A stretch of DNA of 36,445 nt from JACVRU01 sp040905885 (GTDB lineage Bacteria > Actinomycetota > Thermoleophilia > Gaiellales > Gaiellaceae), in NCBI GenBank assembly GCA_040905885.1, contig JBBDQR010000076.1, positions 1 through 36,445 on the forward strand. The letters are read 5' to 3'. Each line of letters starts with the position of its first letter. The stretch's first letter is position 1. The position numbers and the translations under genes were made by a program. Under the pieces are notes generated by a model, which saw nothing but the letters and a program-made list of their open reading frames with translations, did not search any database and was not told where the DNA came from. Below are positions 1-5,951 of this stretch, piece by piece.

Positions 1-81
1 ACCTTCGTGTGGATCAGGGGCCACGCGGGCGATCCGAACAACCACCGGGTCGACCGGCTCGCCCGAGCGGCGGCACTCTAG
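1..81 (+). CDS. rnhA: Ribonuclease HI, C-terminal fragment
   Basis: The window opens inside a gene; the frame starting at base 1 encodes 26 residues and stops at TAG 79-81. The segment WIRGHAGDPNNHRVDRLARA matches the C-terminal end of RNase HI, which cleaves the RNA strand of RNA-DNA hybrids. The flexible-loop catalytic His is in GHAGD and the last carboxylate of the active site is the Asp in RVDRLAR. The N-terminal part and the start are outside the window. The match is short but very characteristic, so the family call is fairly safe. Confidence 0.8.
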   Translation, partial: TFVWIRGHAGDPNNHRVDRLARAAAL

Positions 82-158
82 GCTGCCCCAGTGTTCAGGA
101 ATGTTCCCAGAGGGCTGTCTTCCCGTTGCTAGGCGTGCCGCGACGTGTCGGGCGTTCG

Positions 159-698
159 CTACGTGCCGAGCGCAGGTGGCCGCGGGGGTGGTGGCGGCAG
201 CAGGAGGTAGCTTTCGACGATCGCTTCTGCGATCTCGAACACCTTGTGTCCGGTGTCTTGTGATTGTGAGCGGATCATTTCGAAGGCCCGGTCCTTGTCG
301 ATCTTGTGGCGTTCCATCAGGATCCCTTTCGCCTGCTCGATCACAGCCCGGCGTCCGAACGCTCCCTGCAGGTTGTCGTACTCGCTGAAGCGCTGCAGGG
401 TGAGCTCGATCGCGCTCTGCAGCTCCTCAGAGTCGGTGTCGACGATGTAGGCGAAGACGCCGCGCCTGGCCGCCTCGCGAACGTAGGCGGGATCCTTCTC
501 CGAGAGGAGAGCGATGACGGGGCAGGCCGCCTCGTGGACGATCTCGTCGATCAACTCGAGCGCGTGCTCGGAGGAGGGCCCGAGCACGACCAGGGCGACA
601 TCGGGACGCTCTCTCGCCGTCGCCGCGCCGGCCTTCCTGATCTCGATCTCGCGAGCGACCACCTCGTGGCCGAGGCCAGCGACGAGGTGGGCGAGCAC
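159..698 (-). CDS. Receiver-like ANTAR-domain response regulator (RNA-binding antiterminator)
   Basis: The N-terminal half has a pseudo-receiver pattern (RPDVALVVLG, then ACPVIALL). Residues about 115-170 form an ANTAR helix bundle with the hallmark AFGRRAVIEQAKGILMERH, followed by AFEMIRSQSQ. ANTAR proteins bind paired hexaloop hairpins in nascent RNA and prevent termination. No sensor kinase is adjacent, so the signal is unknown. The first ATG/GTG/TTG is GTG at 698, but it removes the first beta strand of the receiver. The same frame continues upstream as LSVLIADERQDRLEVL to a stop at 770-768. The true start is therefore probably a non-standard codon in that stretch, such as CTG at 740 or ATA at 764 preceded by GAAGG. 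The C-terminus is a proline-rich tail. Confidence 0.8.
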   Translation of the reverse strand: MLAHLVAGLGHEVVAREIEIRKAGAATARERPDVALVVLGPSSEHALELIDEIVHEAACPVIALLSEKDPAYVREAARRGVFAYIVDTDSEELQSAIELTLQRFSEYDNLQGAFGRRAVIEQAKGILMERHKIDKDRAFEMIRSQSQDTGHKVFEIAEAIVESYLLLPPPPPRPPALGT

Positions 699-804
699 CT
701 CTAGCCGGTCCTGACGTTCGTCCGCAATCAGAACGCTCAGGTGCGCAGTCTCTTGCTCGGTTATCGGCTAGCCCTTCTCGACGGTCCACTCGGACGATAG
801 CTCG

Positions 805-850
805 TGGAGGCAGCGGGAGTTCGAACCCGCGACCTCAGGCGTGCAGCCCC
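805..850 (-). other. tRNA/tmRNA-like 3' end fragment
   Basis: On the minus strand this reads like the end of a tRNA or tmRNA: GAGGTC, then a T-arm GCGGG-TTCGAACT-CCCGC, then TGCCTCCA. The T loop has 8 rather than 7 bases and no matching 5' acceptor half is found upstream. It is therefore a remnant or coincidence rather than a working tRNA. AGCGGGAGT (812-820) also pairs with ACTCCCGCT (891-899) as an alternative fold. Confidence 0.3.
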
Positions 851-920
851 AACCTGCGTCAGGGAGCGCGAGCACCGTGTGCACGACAGTACTCCCGCTT
901 GAGCGAGAGCTAGCCATGGC

Positions 921-941
921 CTGTTGTCGAAACGACAGCAG
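921..941 (-). terminator. Hairpin 3' of tRNA-Lys
   Basis: A 9-bp stem CTGTTGTCG/CGACAGCAG (one G-U pair) with an AAA loop lies 4 nt beyond the 3' end of the tRNA-Lys gene. There is no U-tract, so it is either a processing or weak termination hairpin. Confidence 0.4.
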
Positions 942-945
942 GAAA

Positions 946-1018
946 TGGGCCGGGGAGGATTCGAACCTCCGGCCTTGGGATTAAAAGTCCCCTGCTCTGC
1001 CAGCTGAGCTACCGGCCC
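946..1018 (-). tRNA. tRNA-Lys (anticodon TTT)
   Basis: A 73-nt cloverleaf on the minus strand. The acceptor GGGCCGG pairs with the 3' strand before discriminator A. The D arm is GCTCAGCTGGCAGAGC, the anticodon loop CTTTTAA reads UUU, and the T arm is GGAGG-TTCGAAT-CCTCC. CCA is not encoded and must be added by the CCA-adding enzyme. Confidence 0.96.
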
Positions 1019-1043
1019 TTCGTGCGCAGAGTAGCGTTCGGGT

Positions 1044-1286
1044 GTGGCCGATCCCGCGCGCGTGAGCCTCCTCCGCTGGCTTCGCCGCCAGCTGCGCGAG
1101 CCGATCGCCGTGCGCGAGCGGCTGGAGGCGGCGGTCGAGCACGACGACCCCGCCGAGGTGCGCCGGCTGCTCGCAGGCTGGGCCGCCGACTTCTCCGAGC
1201 CGCAGCGGCGGTACGTGGAGGAGGTGCTCGACGCCTGGGAACGGGAGCGGGGCGGGCTATCCTCCAGGGACGCCCCCGTCGACTAG
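1044..1286 (+). CDS. Small hypothetical helical protein overlapping tRNA-Glu
   Basis: An 80-residue reading frame from GTG 1044 (an alternative GTG at 1062 gives 74 residues). It is rich in Arg, Glu and Leu with a heptad-like helical pattern (LLRWLRRQLREPIAVRERLEAAVEHDD and on), and has Trp and Tyr residues typical of folded protein rather than a chance GC-rich frame. No known family recognised. The last four codons and the TAG lie inside the tRNA-Glu gene, so this gene's 3' end is part of the tRNA's acceptor and D-arm sequence. No clear Shine-Dalgarno. Cotranscription with the tRNA is likely from position but not shown. Confidence 0.5.
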   Translation: MADPARVSLLRWLRRQLREPIAVRERLEAAVEHDDPAEVRRLLAGWAADFSEPQRRYVEEVLDAWERERGGLSSRDAPVD

Positions 1287-1344
1287 CGGTCCAGGTCTCC
1301 ACCCTTTCAAGGTGGCAGCACGGGTTCGAATCCCGTCGGGGGTA
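1272..1344 (+). tRNA. tRNA-Glu (anticodon TTC)
   Basis: A 73-nt cloverleaf: acceptor GCCCCCG with CGGGGGT (one G-U pair), anticodon stem CCACC/GGTGG around loop CTTTCAA (anticodon UUC), T arm ACGGG-TTCGAAT-CCCGT, discriminator A. CCA is not encoded. Its first 15 bases overlap the end of the upstream small ORF. Confidence 0.96.
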
Positions 1345-1347
1345 TAA

Positions 1348-1510
1348 GTGGTCACGGCCGCGAGTACAGTTGTCGTCCTGGCCGGCTGCAAACCGTCGCA
1401 TCTCGGCGTCCTCGGTCGCGCCCGTAGCTTTGGCTACGAGCGCTCCCTGCGTCTTTGAGCTGCTCGGTTTTCGCTCGGCCAGAACGGAACGTACTCACGG
1501 CCGTGGCCAC
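1348..1510 (+). repeat. Dispersed structured intergenic element, copy 1
   Basis: One of three copies of a roughly 150-nt element (others at 5074-5223 and 25407-25568). The core shares GCGTCCTCGGTCGCGCCC, a hairpin GTAGC-TTTG-GCTAC, GCTCCCTGCGTC, and TTTTCGCTCGGCCAG. The outer arms 1348-1367 and 1491-1510 are complementary over nearly all 20 nt (GTGG/CCAC, CACGGCCG/CGGCCGTG, GAGTAC/GTACTC). The inner pair AAACCG/CGGTTT replaces AAAGCG/CGCTTT of copy 3, which is a compensatory change. It lies between tRNA-Glu and tRNA-Val in their sense direction. Confidence 0.85.
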
Positions 1511-1512
1511 TC

Positions 1513-1585
1513 GGGCGGTTAGCTCAGCTGGGAGAGCGCCTGCCTTACAAGCAGGAGGTCGGCGGTTCGACCCCGTCACCGCCCA
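1513..1585 (+). tRNA. tRNA-Val (anticodon TAC)
   Basis: A 73-nt cloverleaf: acceptor GGGCGGT/ACCGCCC, D arm GCTCAGCTGGGAGAGC, anticodon stem CCTGC/GCAGG around loop CTTACAA (anticodon UAC), discriminator A, no encoded CCA. From the anticodon loop to just past the 3' end it is repeated exactly at 2059-2103. Confidence 0.96.
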
Positions 1586-1613
1586 TCGCGTAACCATGCG
1601 GGTTTGAGCAACA

Positions 1614-1637
1614 GAGAGCCCGCTTGCGCGGGCTCTC
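1614..1637. terminator. Strong hairpin between tRNA-Val and the DUF2283 gene
   Basis: A perfect 10-bp stem GAGAGCCCGC/GCGGGCTCTC with a TTGC loop. It lies 3' of tRNA-Val on the plus strand and 3' of the DUF2283-like gene on the minus strand, so it can serve both. There is no long T tract. Confidence 0.65.
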
Positions 1638-1661
1638 CGGGGCCGATGTAAACAGGGAATG

Positions 1662-1946
1662 TCAACTCGGCGCGTGCTCCCGCTCAACTTCCTCGATTCG
1701 AGCCTGCGCCTCGTGAAGGTAGCGGCGGAGGGCGCCGGCCAACTCCTCCTCGAGATTGGGACGGGTGACGAGTTCGGCCGCCCGTTCTACAACAGCGCTC
1801 GCGCCGAGGATCTCGAACGCAACCACGTCGCCGGCTTCATCCAGGTCCACAAGCCCGTGAATGACCTCAACGGTTCGCGCGATCTGCGCGCCTTCGCGCA
1901 CTACGACCGCTAAACGCATCGACTTCGGGGTCATACGAGACGGCAT
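1662..1946 (-). CDS. DUF2283-like small protein with re-framed N-terminus
   Basis: 94 residues from ATG 1946, chosen because GGAGGTG (1959-1953) lies 8 nt upstream. Residues about 17-47 (REGAQIARTVEVIHGLVDLD, then AFEILGAS) match the DUF2283 pattern of beta strands ending in a G-x-x-V-x-x-EILxAS motif. The rest is a Glu/Arg-rich helix. Family members usually begin with a YDPExDAL motif. Here that motif is present in another frame (TAT GAC CCC GAA GTC GAT GCG), so a lost base near codon 2-3 and a gained T near codon 12 appear to offset each other. It is the only gene in the tRNA-Val mini-island. Function is unknown; antitoxin-like roles are only speculation. Confidence 0.6.
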   Translation of the reverse strand: MPSRMTPKSMRLAVVVREGAQIARTVEVIHGLVDLDEAGDVVAFEILGASAVVERAAELVTRPNLEEELAGALRRYLHEAQARIEEVEREHAPS

Positions 1947-2058
1947 TGCTTTCACCTCCAGTACGACGTAACTACCACACGCGGCTTCTTCTCATCCACG
2001 ACTACGGCGAGTCGGCGGCCGTTCGGGGCAGTAACCGGCCGCAACGGTTCGCGCCGAA

Positions 2059-2103
2059 CTTACAAGCAGGAGGTCGGCGGTTCGACCCCGTCACCGCCCA
2101 TCG
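2059..2103 (+). repeat. 45-bp copy of the tRNA-Val 3' half (att-like)
   Basis: Identical to 1544-1588, from the anticodon loop (CTTACAAG) through the T arm and acceptor to three bases past the tRNA. The 5' half is absent, so it cannot encode a tRNA by itself. Confidence 0.9.
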
Positions 2104-2126
2104 TCGACCCGGTACGGGTCCCGTAG

Positions 2127-2143
2127 AGTCAACTCTGTTGACT
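2127..2143. promoter_or_regulatory. AGTCAAC-TCT-GTTGACT palindrome
   Basis: A 7+3+7 perfect inverted repeat about 50 bp upstream of the small zinc-ribbon gene and just outside the att-like repeat. It is AT-richer than its surroundings. It could be an operator for a dimeric regulator; no direct evidence. Confidence 0.3.
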
Positions 2144-2192
2144 GCGGGAAAACACGCATACGCCGCCGGCCCTCGTCGGCCATCCTCCGCCC

Positions 2193-2366
2193 ATGCTCGA
2201 AGCGCCGCACGCCGTCTCGCTCGCCTTCCTCGTCCGCTGCCTTGCCTGCGGGACGATGCGGATCGTTCGCAGGACCCCGACCCGGGGCCTCGAACGGCCG
2301 AACTGCCCGCTGTGCGGCTACGTCGGCTGGACCGAGACCGATCCGGCGGCCGCCTCCGCCGCCTGA
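2193..2366 (+). CDS. Small zinc-ribbon protein
   Basis: 57 residues from ATG 2193 to TGA 2364-2366. It has two metal knuckles, RCLACGTMRIVRR and NCPLCGYVGWTE, in the C-x2-C ... C-x2-C spacing of a zinc ribbon. Such micro-proteins often bind nucleic acid or act as metal-bound scaffolds, but no specific family is recognised. No strong Shine-Dalgarno is visible. The four Cys and the GYVGW turn are unlikely in a chance frame. It lies between the tRNA-Val mini-island and the next secreted-protein gene on the same strand, about 70 bp upstream of it. Confidence 0.6.
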   Translation: MLEAPHAVSLAFLVRCLACGTMRIVRRTPTRGLERPNCPLCGYVGWTETDPAAASAA

Positions 2367-2434
2367 ACTGCTGGACATCCGCGGCCGGATCCACTAGAAG
2401 GGACTAGTCCGACCCGGTCCTGTCTGGAGGAAAC

Positions 2435-2650
2435 ATGCGGCTCGCGCTCGTCCTGCTCTCGCTGATGATCGCTTCGGCGGCGTACTTCGCCGCGAGTGCG
2501 CTGTCGTCGCCGGGCGGCCTCGACCGGCGCGGCGGCCACCACTGCTGGACGAACTGCGCCCGCTACGGCCTCTACACGGGGCAGTACCACTGTCACCGCG
2601 CGCCGTGCTCGCGGGCCGACGTCCGGAGTCACCGCCGGCACGGACACTGA
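2435..2650 (+). CDS. Small secreted His/Cys-rich protein
   Basis: 71 residues. GGAGGAAAC directly precedes ATG 2435. A hydrophobic signal-like segment (LALVLLSLMIASAAYFAASA) is followed by a short His/Cys domain with HHCWTNCARYG, YHCHR and a His/Arg-rich end. The motif resembles the YHYH/excalibur-like small domains found on secreted nucleases and calcium-binding proteins, but the exact family is uncertain. It is convergent with an exported SNase-type nuclease, only 4 nt away, which makes a shared extracellular role plausible but unproven. Confidence 0.6.
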   Translation: MRLALVLLSLMIASAAYFAASALSSPGGLDRRGGHHCWTNCARYGLYTGQYHCHRAPCSRADVRSHRRHGH

Positions 2651-2654
2651 CGGG

Positions 2655-3170
2655 TCACGGGCCGCTGTCGACCGGCGCATCCGGATCGAGGCGGGTACCG
2701 GGACACGCGCCCCACAGGCCCGCCCCGGCCGCCCTCGCGCGCCGCGCGGCCGCCAGCAGCTCGCCGGCGTAGCGCCCCTGCCGGCCGTCGAAGAACCAGA
2801 CGCTCGCCGCGCCGCGCGCCACCATAGTCTCGTTGACGTTCAGCGGGCCCCGGAAGACGTACGCGAGCCGCCGCCCGAAGCGGTCGACCCGGTCGAGCGC
2901 GGAGTCCGAGACGACGCGCACGCGCGTCCCCGCCGGCAGCAGCCGCCGCAGCTCGGCGCGGGCCTCCCGCGCGTAGCACTCGCGCTCCGCGAGCTCCGGC
3001 GTGTCGATCTGGACGAGCCGGACCACGTCGCCGGCGGCGAGCTCGACCGTGTCGCCGTCGCGCACGTGCGCCACGAGCGCCCCGCCCTCGTCTCCGCGCA
3101 GCACGAGCACCGCGACCAGCGCCGCCGTCGCCACGGCGGCGAGCACGAGCCACCGCCACATGCGCGCCAC
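2655..3170 (-). CDS. Staphylococcal-nuclease-like (thermonuclease) exported protein
   Basis: 171 residues. An N-terminal membrane anchor or signal (about residues 6-25) leads into an SNase OB-fold. Visible motifs are VRDGDTVEL, VRLVQIDTPELAE (metal and phosphate-contact region) and DRFGRRLAYVF (catalytic Arg region of the family). The family hydrolyses phosphodiester bonds in DNA and RNA and usually requires calcium. The C-terminal helix ends with RAAGAGLWGAC. Start ATG 3170 is chosen because the signal follows at once. It probably acts outside the cell or at the membrane surface. Confidence 0.8.
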   Translation of the reverse strand: MARMWRWLVLAAVATAALVAVLVLRGDEGGALVAHVRDGDTVELAAGDVVRLVQIDTPELAERECYAREARAELRRLLPAGTRVRVVSDSALDRVDRFGRRLAYVFRGPLNVNETMVARGAASVWFFDGRQGRYAGELLAAARRARAAGAGLWGACPGTRLDPDAPVDSGP

Positions 3171-3216
3171 GCTACCGGTGCCCGCGTGCCGGAACCGTGC
3201 CGTCTTCGCGCCCGTA

Positions 3217-3222
3217 TAGGGT
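3217..3222 (+). promoter_or_regulatory. -10 box TAGGGT, leaderless start of the DUF2269 gene
   Basis: TAGGGT ends 7 nt before GTG 3230, the spacing expected if transcription begins at the start codon. No Shine-Dalgarno is present. Confidence 0.5.
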
Positions 3223-3229
3223 CTTCCGC

Positions 3230-3688
3230 GTGAGCTGGTACGAGCTCTGGCTCTTCCTGCACATCGCGGCTGCGATCGTCTGGATCGGCGGCGCGGCGGC
3301 GATCCAGGTCTTCGGGATCCTGACGAAGCGGGCCGTCGATCCGGCGAAGACGTCCTTCTTCGCGCAGAACGTCTCCTTCACGGTCATGCGCGTCTTCCTG
3401 CCGTCGGCGCTGATCGTGCTCGGGTCGGGAGTCGGCCTGACGGTCAGCGGAGACTGGGACTGGGGCGAGCCGTTCATCTCGGCGGGCCTCCTCCTCTGGG
3501 GGCTCGTCGCGCTCGTCGCCTTCGGCTACCTCGGCCGGGCGACCGGCCGCGCCGGCGCCGAGCTCGCGTCCGCGGGGCCGAGCCCCGCGATCGCGCTGCG
3601 GCTGCGGAACCTCGTCTGGTTCTCGCGGGTCCTGCTCGGCGTGCTCGCGGTGATCGTGTTCGTGATGGTCGTGAAGCCCGGGACCTGA
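3230..3688 (+). CDS. DUF2269-type integral membrane protein
   Basis: 152 residues with four hydrophobic segments: about 7-29 (LWLFLHIAAAIVWIGGAAAI), 53-72, 82-103 and 132-149. It begins WYELWLFLHIAAAIVWIGG, the typical start of DUF2269 proteins, which keep a His in the first helix and an Asn/Arg-rich cytoplasmic loop. Their function is not established. GTG 3230 is preferred over an in-frame codon 33 nt upstream because it starts right at the conserved region and sits 7 nt after a -10 box. The cyclophilin gene follows 36 bp downstream with its own promoter. Confidence 0.75.
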   Translation: MSWYELWLFLHIAAAIVWIGGAAAIQVFGILTKRAVDPAKTSFFAQNVSFTVMRVFLPSALIVLGSGVGLTVSGDWDWGEPFISAGLLLWGLVALVAFGYLGRATGRAGAELASAGPSPAIALRLRNLVWFSRVLLGVLAVIVFVMVVKPGT

Positions 3689-3712
3689 CGCGTTCCGGAC
3701 GCGTTGGGCGGA

Positions 3713-3718
3713 TACGGT
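3713..3718 (+). promoter_or_regulatory. -10 box TACGGT, leaderless start of the cyclophilin gene
   Basis: TACGGT ends 6 nt before ATG 3725; there is no Shine-Dalgarno. It fits the TANNNT pattern seen at other starts in this window. Confidence 0.5.
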
Positions 3719-3724
3719 GCCCGC

Positions 3725-4180
3725 ATGACCACAGCGACCATCCACACGAACCACGGCGCGATCGAGCTCGAGCTCTACGACGAGGACGCGCCGAAGACCG
3801 TCGAGAGCTTCGTCTCCCTCGCGCGGGACGGCTTCTACGACGGCATCGTCTTCCACCGCGTGATCCCGGACTTCATGATCCAGGGCGGCGACCCGACCGG
3901 CAACGGCTCGGGCGGGCCCGGCTACCAGTTCGAGGACGAGTTCAACGGCCATCCGGTCTCGCGCGGCGCGCTGGCGATGGCGAACGCGGGGCCGAACACG
4001 AACGGCAGTCAGTTCTTCGTGGTCACCGCCGACGCGTGCCCGTGGCTCGACGGCAAGCACACCGTCTTCGGGCGAGTGACGGCGGGCATGGACGTCGTCG
4101 ACCGGATCTCCGAGCTGCCGCGCGACGGGCGCGACAAGCCCCTGGAGCCGGCGGCGATGGAGCGCGTCGAAGTCCAGTAG
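3725..4180 (+). CDS. Cyclophilin-type peptidyl-prolyl cis-trans isomerase
   Basis: 151 residues, the size of a minimal bacterial cytoplasmic cyclophilin. The fold is complete: IVFHRVIPDFMIQGGDP carries the catalytic Arg and Phe, followed by GALAMANAGPNTNGSQFFV and WLDGKHTVFGRVTAGMDVV. These residues form the proline pocket that catalyses cis-trans isomerisation of Xaa-Pro bonds during folding. There is no signal peptide, so it is cytoplasmic. The stop is 3 nt before the CDF transporter start, so the two are probably cotranscribed. Confidence 0.95.
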   Translation: MTTATIHTNHGAIELELYDEDAPKTVESFVSLARDGFYDGIVFHRVIPDFMIQGGDPTGNGSGGPGYQFEDEFNGHPVSRGALAMANAGPNTNGSQFFVVTADACPWLDGKHTVFGRVTAGMDVVDRISELPRDGRDKPLEPAAMERVEVQ

Positions 4181-4183
4181 CGG

Positions 4184-5062
4184 ATGCACGAGCACGTCCG
4201 CAGGGAGGGAGACCGGCGCGCGCTCGCCGCGGCGCTCGTCCTCGTCGCCTCCTTCCTCGGCGTGGAGGTCGCGGCCGGCCTCCTCGCCGACTCGCTCGCG
4301 CTGCTCGCCGACGCGGGACACATGCTCTCCGACGCGGGCACGCTCGGGCTCGCGCTCTTCGCCGCCTGGGTCGCGCAGCGGCCCGCGTCGCCCGAGCGGA
4401 GCTTCGGCTACCGGCGGGCCGAGATACTCGCCGCGCTGGCGAACGGGCTCGCGCTCGTCGCGGTCGCAGTCTGGATCTTCGTCGAGGCCGCCCGCCGCCT
4501 CGACGAGCCCGGCGAGCCGCTCGGCGGCTGGATGCTCGGCGTGGGGGCGATCGGCCTCGCGGTGAACGTGGCCGCCGCGGCCATCCTCGCGCGCCGCGGC
4601 TCGGAGAGCCTCAACGTCCGGGCCGCCCTCCGCCACGTGCTCGCCGACCTCGCCGGCTCGCTCGGCGTCATCGGCGCGGGCGCGGCGATCCTCCTCACCG
4701 GCTGGACGCTTGCCGACCCGGTCGTGAGCGTCCTGATCGGCCTGCTCGTCCTCGCCAGCTCGTGGACGATCCTGCGCGACTCGACGCACGTGCTGCTCGA
4801 GGCGACGCCGCGCGGCCTCGACGCGGACGCGGTCGGGCGCGCGATGGCGACGCACCCCGGCGTCCGCGAGGTGCACGACCTGCACGTCTGGACGATCACG
4901 AGCGGCTTCCCCGCGCTCTCGGCGCACGTCCTCGTCGACGCGGGCGCCGACTGCCACGCGCTCCGCGCCGAGCTCGAGCGCACGCTGCGCGACCGCTTCG
5001 GCCTCGAGCACACGACCCTCCAGGTGGAGCACGCACCGGGTCTGTTAGACATTCGCCGGTGA
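4184..5062 (+). CDS. Cation diffusion facilitator (CDF) metal exporter
   Basis: 292 residues. Six transmembrane helices occupy about residues 10-205, then a cytoplasmic ferredoxin-like domain (GVREVHDLHVWTITSGFPALSAHVLV). The zinc-site residues are visible: DAGHMLSD in helix 2 and RHVLADLAGSLG (His-x3-Asp) in helix 5. This matches CzcD/ZitB-type exporters that expel Zn(II) and related divalent metals in exchange for protons. The N-terminal MHEH is a typical His-containing start. It follows the cyclophilin gene by 3 nt. The structured repeat copy 2 begins 12 nt after its stop. Confidence 0.93.
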   Translation: MHEHVRREGDRRALAAALVLVASFLGVEVAAGLLADSLALLADAGHMLSDAGTLGLALFAAWVAQRPASPERSFGYRRAEILAALANGLALVAVAVWIFVEAARRLDEPGEPLGGWMLGVGAIGLAVNVAAAAILARRGSESLNVRAALRHVLADLAGSLGVIGAGAAILLTGWTLADPVVSVLIGLLVLASSWTILRDSTHVLLEATPRGLDADAVGRAMATHPGVREVHDLHVWTITSGFPALSAHVLVDAGADCHALRAELERTLRDRFGLEHTTLQVEHAPGLLDIRR

Positions 5063-5073
5063 CCCCAGTGCCC

Positions 5074-5223
5074 CTTCAGGCAATAGTCAGTGCATTTCTG
5101 GCGGCGGCAAAGCGGCGCCATGCGTCGTCCTCAGTCGCCCCGATAGCGTCAGCTATCGGGGCTCCCTGCGTCCTTGCCTGGCTTGCTTTTCGCTCGCCAG
5201 AAACGCGAGACCATTACCTGAAG
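5074..5223 (+). repeat. Dispersed structured intergenic element, copy 2
   Basis: Outer arms CTTCAGG (5074-5080) and CCTGAAG (5217-5223) pair. The next layer TTTCTGGCG/CGCCAGAAA pairs perfectly, and the apex is CCCCGATAGC-GTCA-GCTATCGGGG. Copy 3 has TCCCTGGCG/CGCCAGGAA and GTAGC/GCTAC at these places, so several pairs change together. The element fills the gap between the CDF gene and the SDR gene, and its last base is the first base of the SDR start codon GTG. Confidence 0.85.
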
Positions 5224-5951
5224 TGACTCTCGACGGCAAGACCGCGATCGTCACGGGCGCGTCGAGCGGGATCGGGGCCGCCACGGCCCGTGCGCTCCGC
5301 GCCGCCGGAGCGCGCGTCGCCGCCGGCGCCCGCCGCGTCGACCGGCTGGAGGCCGACGTGGGGCTCCCCCTGGACGTCACCGAGCCGGAGTCCTGCGAGC
5401 GCTTCGTGGAGGAGGCCGTGGAGCGGCTCGGGGGGCTGGACGTGCTCGTCAACGCCGCCGGCCTCGCGCTCGGGCGGGAGCCGTTCTGGGACTCCAGCGA
5501 GGAGGACGAGCGCACCGTCCTCGAGACCAACGTGAACGGGCTGATCCGCATGACCCGCCTCTGCCTGCCGCACCTGCGCGACGGCGGCCACATCGTCAAC
5601 ATCGGCTCGGTCGCCGGCCGGCAGGCCTACGAGAAGGGCTCGCTCTACATCGCCTCCAAGTTCGCGGTGCGCGGCTTCACCTACGCCCTGCGCGAGGACC
5701 TGCTCGGCCGGCCGATTCGCCTCACCACCGTCGATCCCGGCCTCGTCGAGACCGACTTCTCGCGCGTCCGCTTCCGCGGCGACGACGAGCAGGCGGCCGC
5801 CGTCTACCGCGGCGTCGAGGCGATGAAGCCCGACGACGTCGCCGAGTGCGTGCTGTTCGCGCTCACCCGGCCGCCGCACGTGAACGTCGACGAGCTGGTG
5901 GTCAAGGCGCTCGCGCAGTCCTCCGGCGGCCGCATCCTTCGCAGCGAATGA
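5223..5951 (+). CDS. Short-chain dehydrogenase/reductase
   Basis: 242 residues. A Rossmann fold with TGASSGIGAATA (cofactor glycine motif), VNAAGLA, NIGSVAG (catalytic Ser) and YIASKFAV (catalytic Tyr-x3-Lys), then PGLVETDF. This is the classical SDR layout, closest in style to NADP-dependent serine/3-hydroxy-acid dehydrogenases (YdfG type); the substrate cannot be fixed. The start GTG overlaps the last base of repeat copy 2, so the repeat hairpin may affect translation. The stop overlaps the next start as ATGA, coupling it to the debranching-enzyme gene. Confidence 0.9.
   Translation: MTLDGKTAIVTGASSGIGAATARALRAAGARVAAGARRVDRLEADVGLPLDVTEPESCERFVEEAVERLGGLDVLVNAAGLALGREPFWDSSEEDERTVLETNVNGLIRMTRLCLPHLRDGGHIVNIGSVAGRQAYEKGSLYIASKFAVRGFTYALREDLLGRPIRLTTVDPGLVETDFSRVRFRGDDEQAAAVYRGVEAMKPDDVAECVLFALTRPPHVNVDELVVKALAQSSGGRILRSE

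Larger units (their letters stand above)
1544..2103. mobile_element. Mini-island bounded by tRNA-Val 3'-half duplication
   Basis: An identical 45-bp direct repeat (1544-1588 and 2059-2103), consisting of the anticodon-loop-to-3'-end of tRNA-Val, flanks about 470 bp. This is the arrangement left by tyrosine-recombinase integration at a tRNA gene (att sites). The only gene inside is a small DUF2283-like gene, and there is no integrase. It could be a deletion relic of a larger island, a mobilisable cassette, or a simple local duplication. Confidence 0.5.

Noticed and set aside
805..899. A complete selC (tRNA-Sec) gene
   Set aside because: There is no TCA anticodon loop and no 5' acceptor strand matching the 3' end, so only a remnant can be claimed.
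1380..1490. A peptide conserved in all three structured repeats (SVAP..S..APCV)
   Set aside because: The shared open frame has no start codon in any copy, and the changes between copies preserve base pairing rather than protein. RNA structure explains the conservation better.
2059..2100. A second tRNA-Val gene
   Set aside because: Only the 3' half is present; upstream bases cannot form the acceptor or D arm.
2384..2411. Polylinker-like string (BamHI and SpeI sites near GGATCCACTAG)
   Set aside because: Only about 11 bases match a cloning-vector polylinker and the flanks are normal genomic sequence, so contamination is unlikely.
2840..5032. A 730-codon open frame on the minus strand
   Set aside because: It is antisense to the SNase, DUF2269, cyclophilin and CDF genes, which all show clear families. 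Its Arg/Asp/Glu/Ala composition is that of a GC-rich shadow frame.
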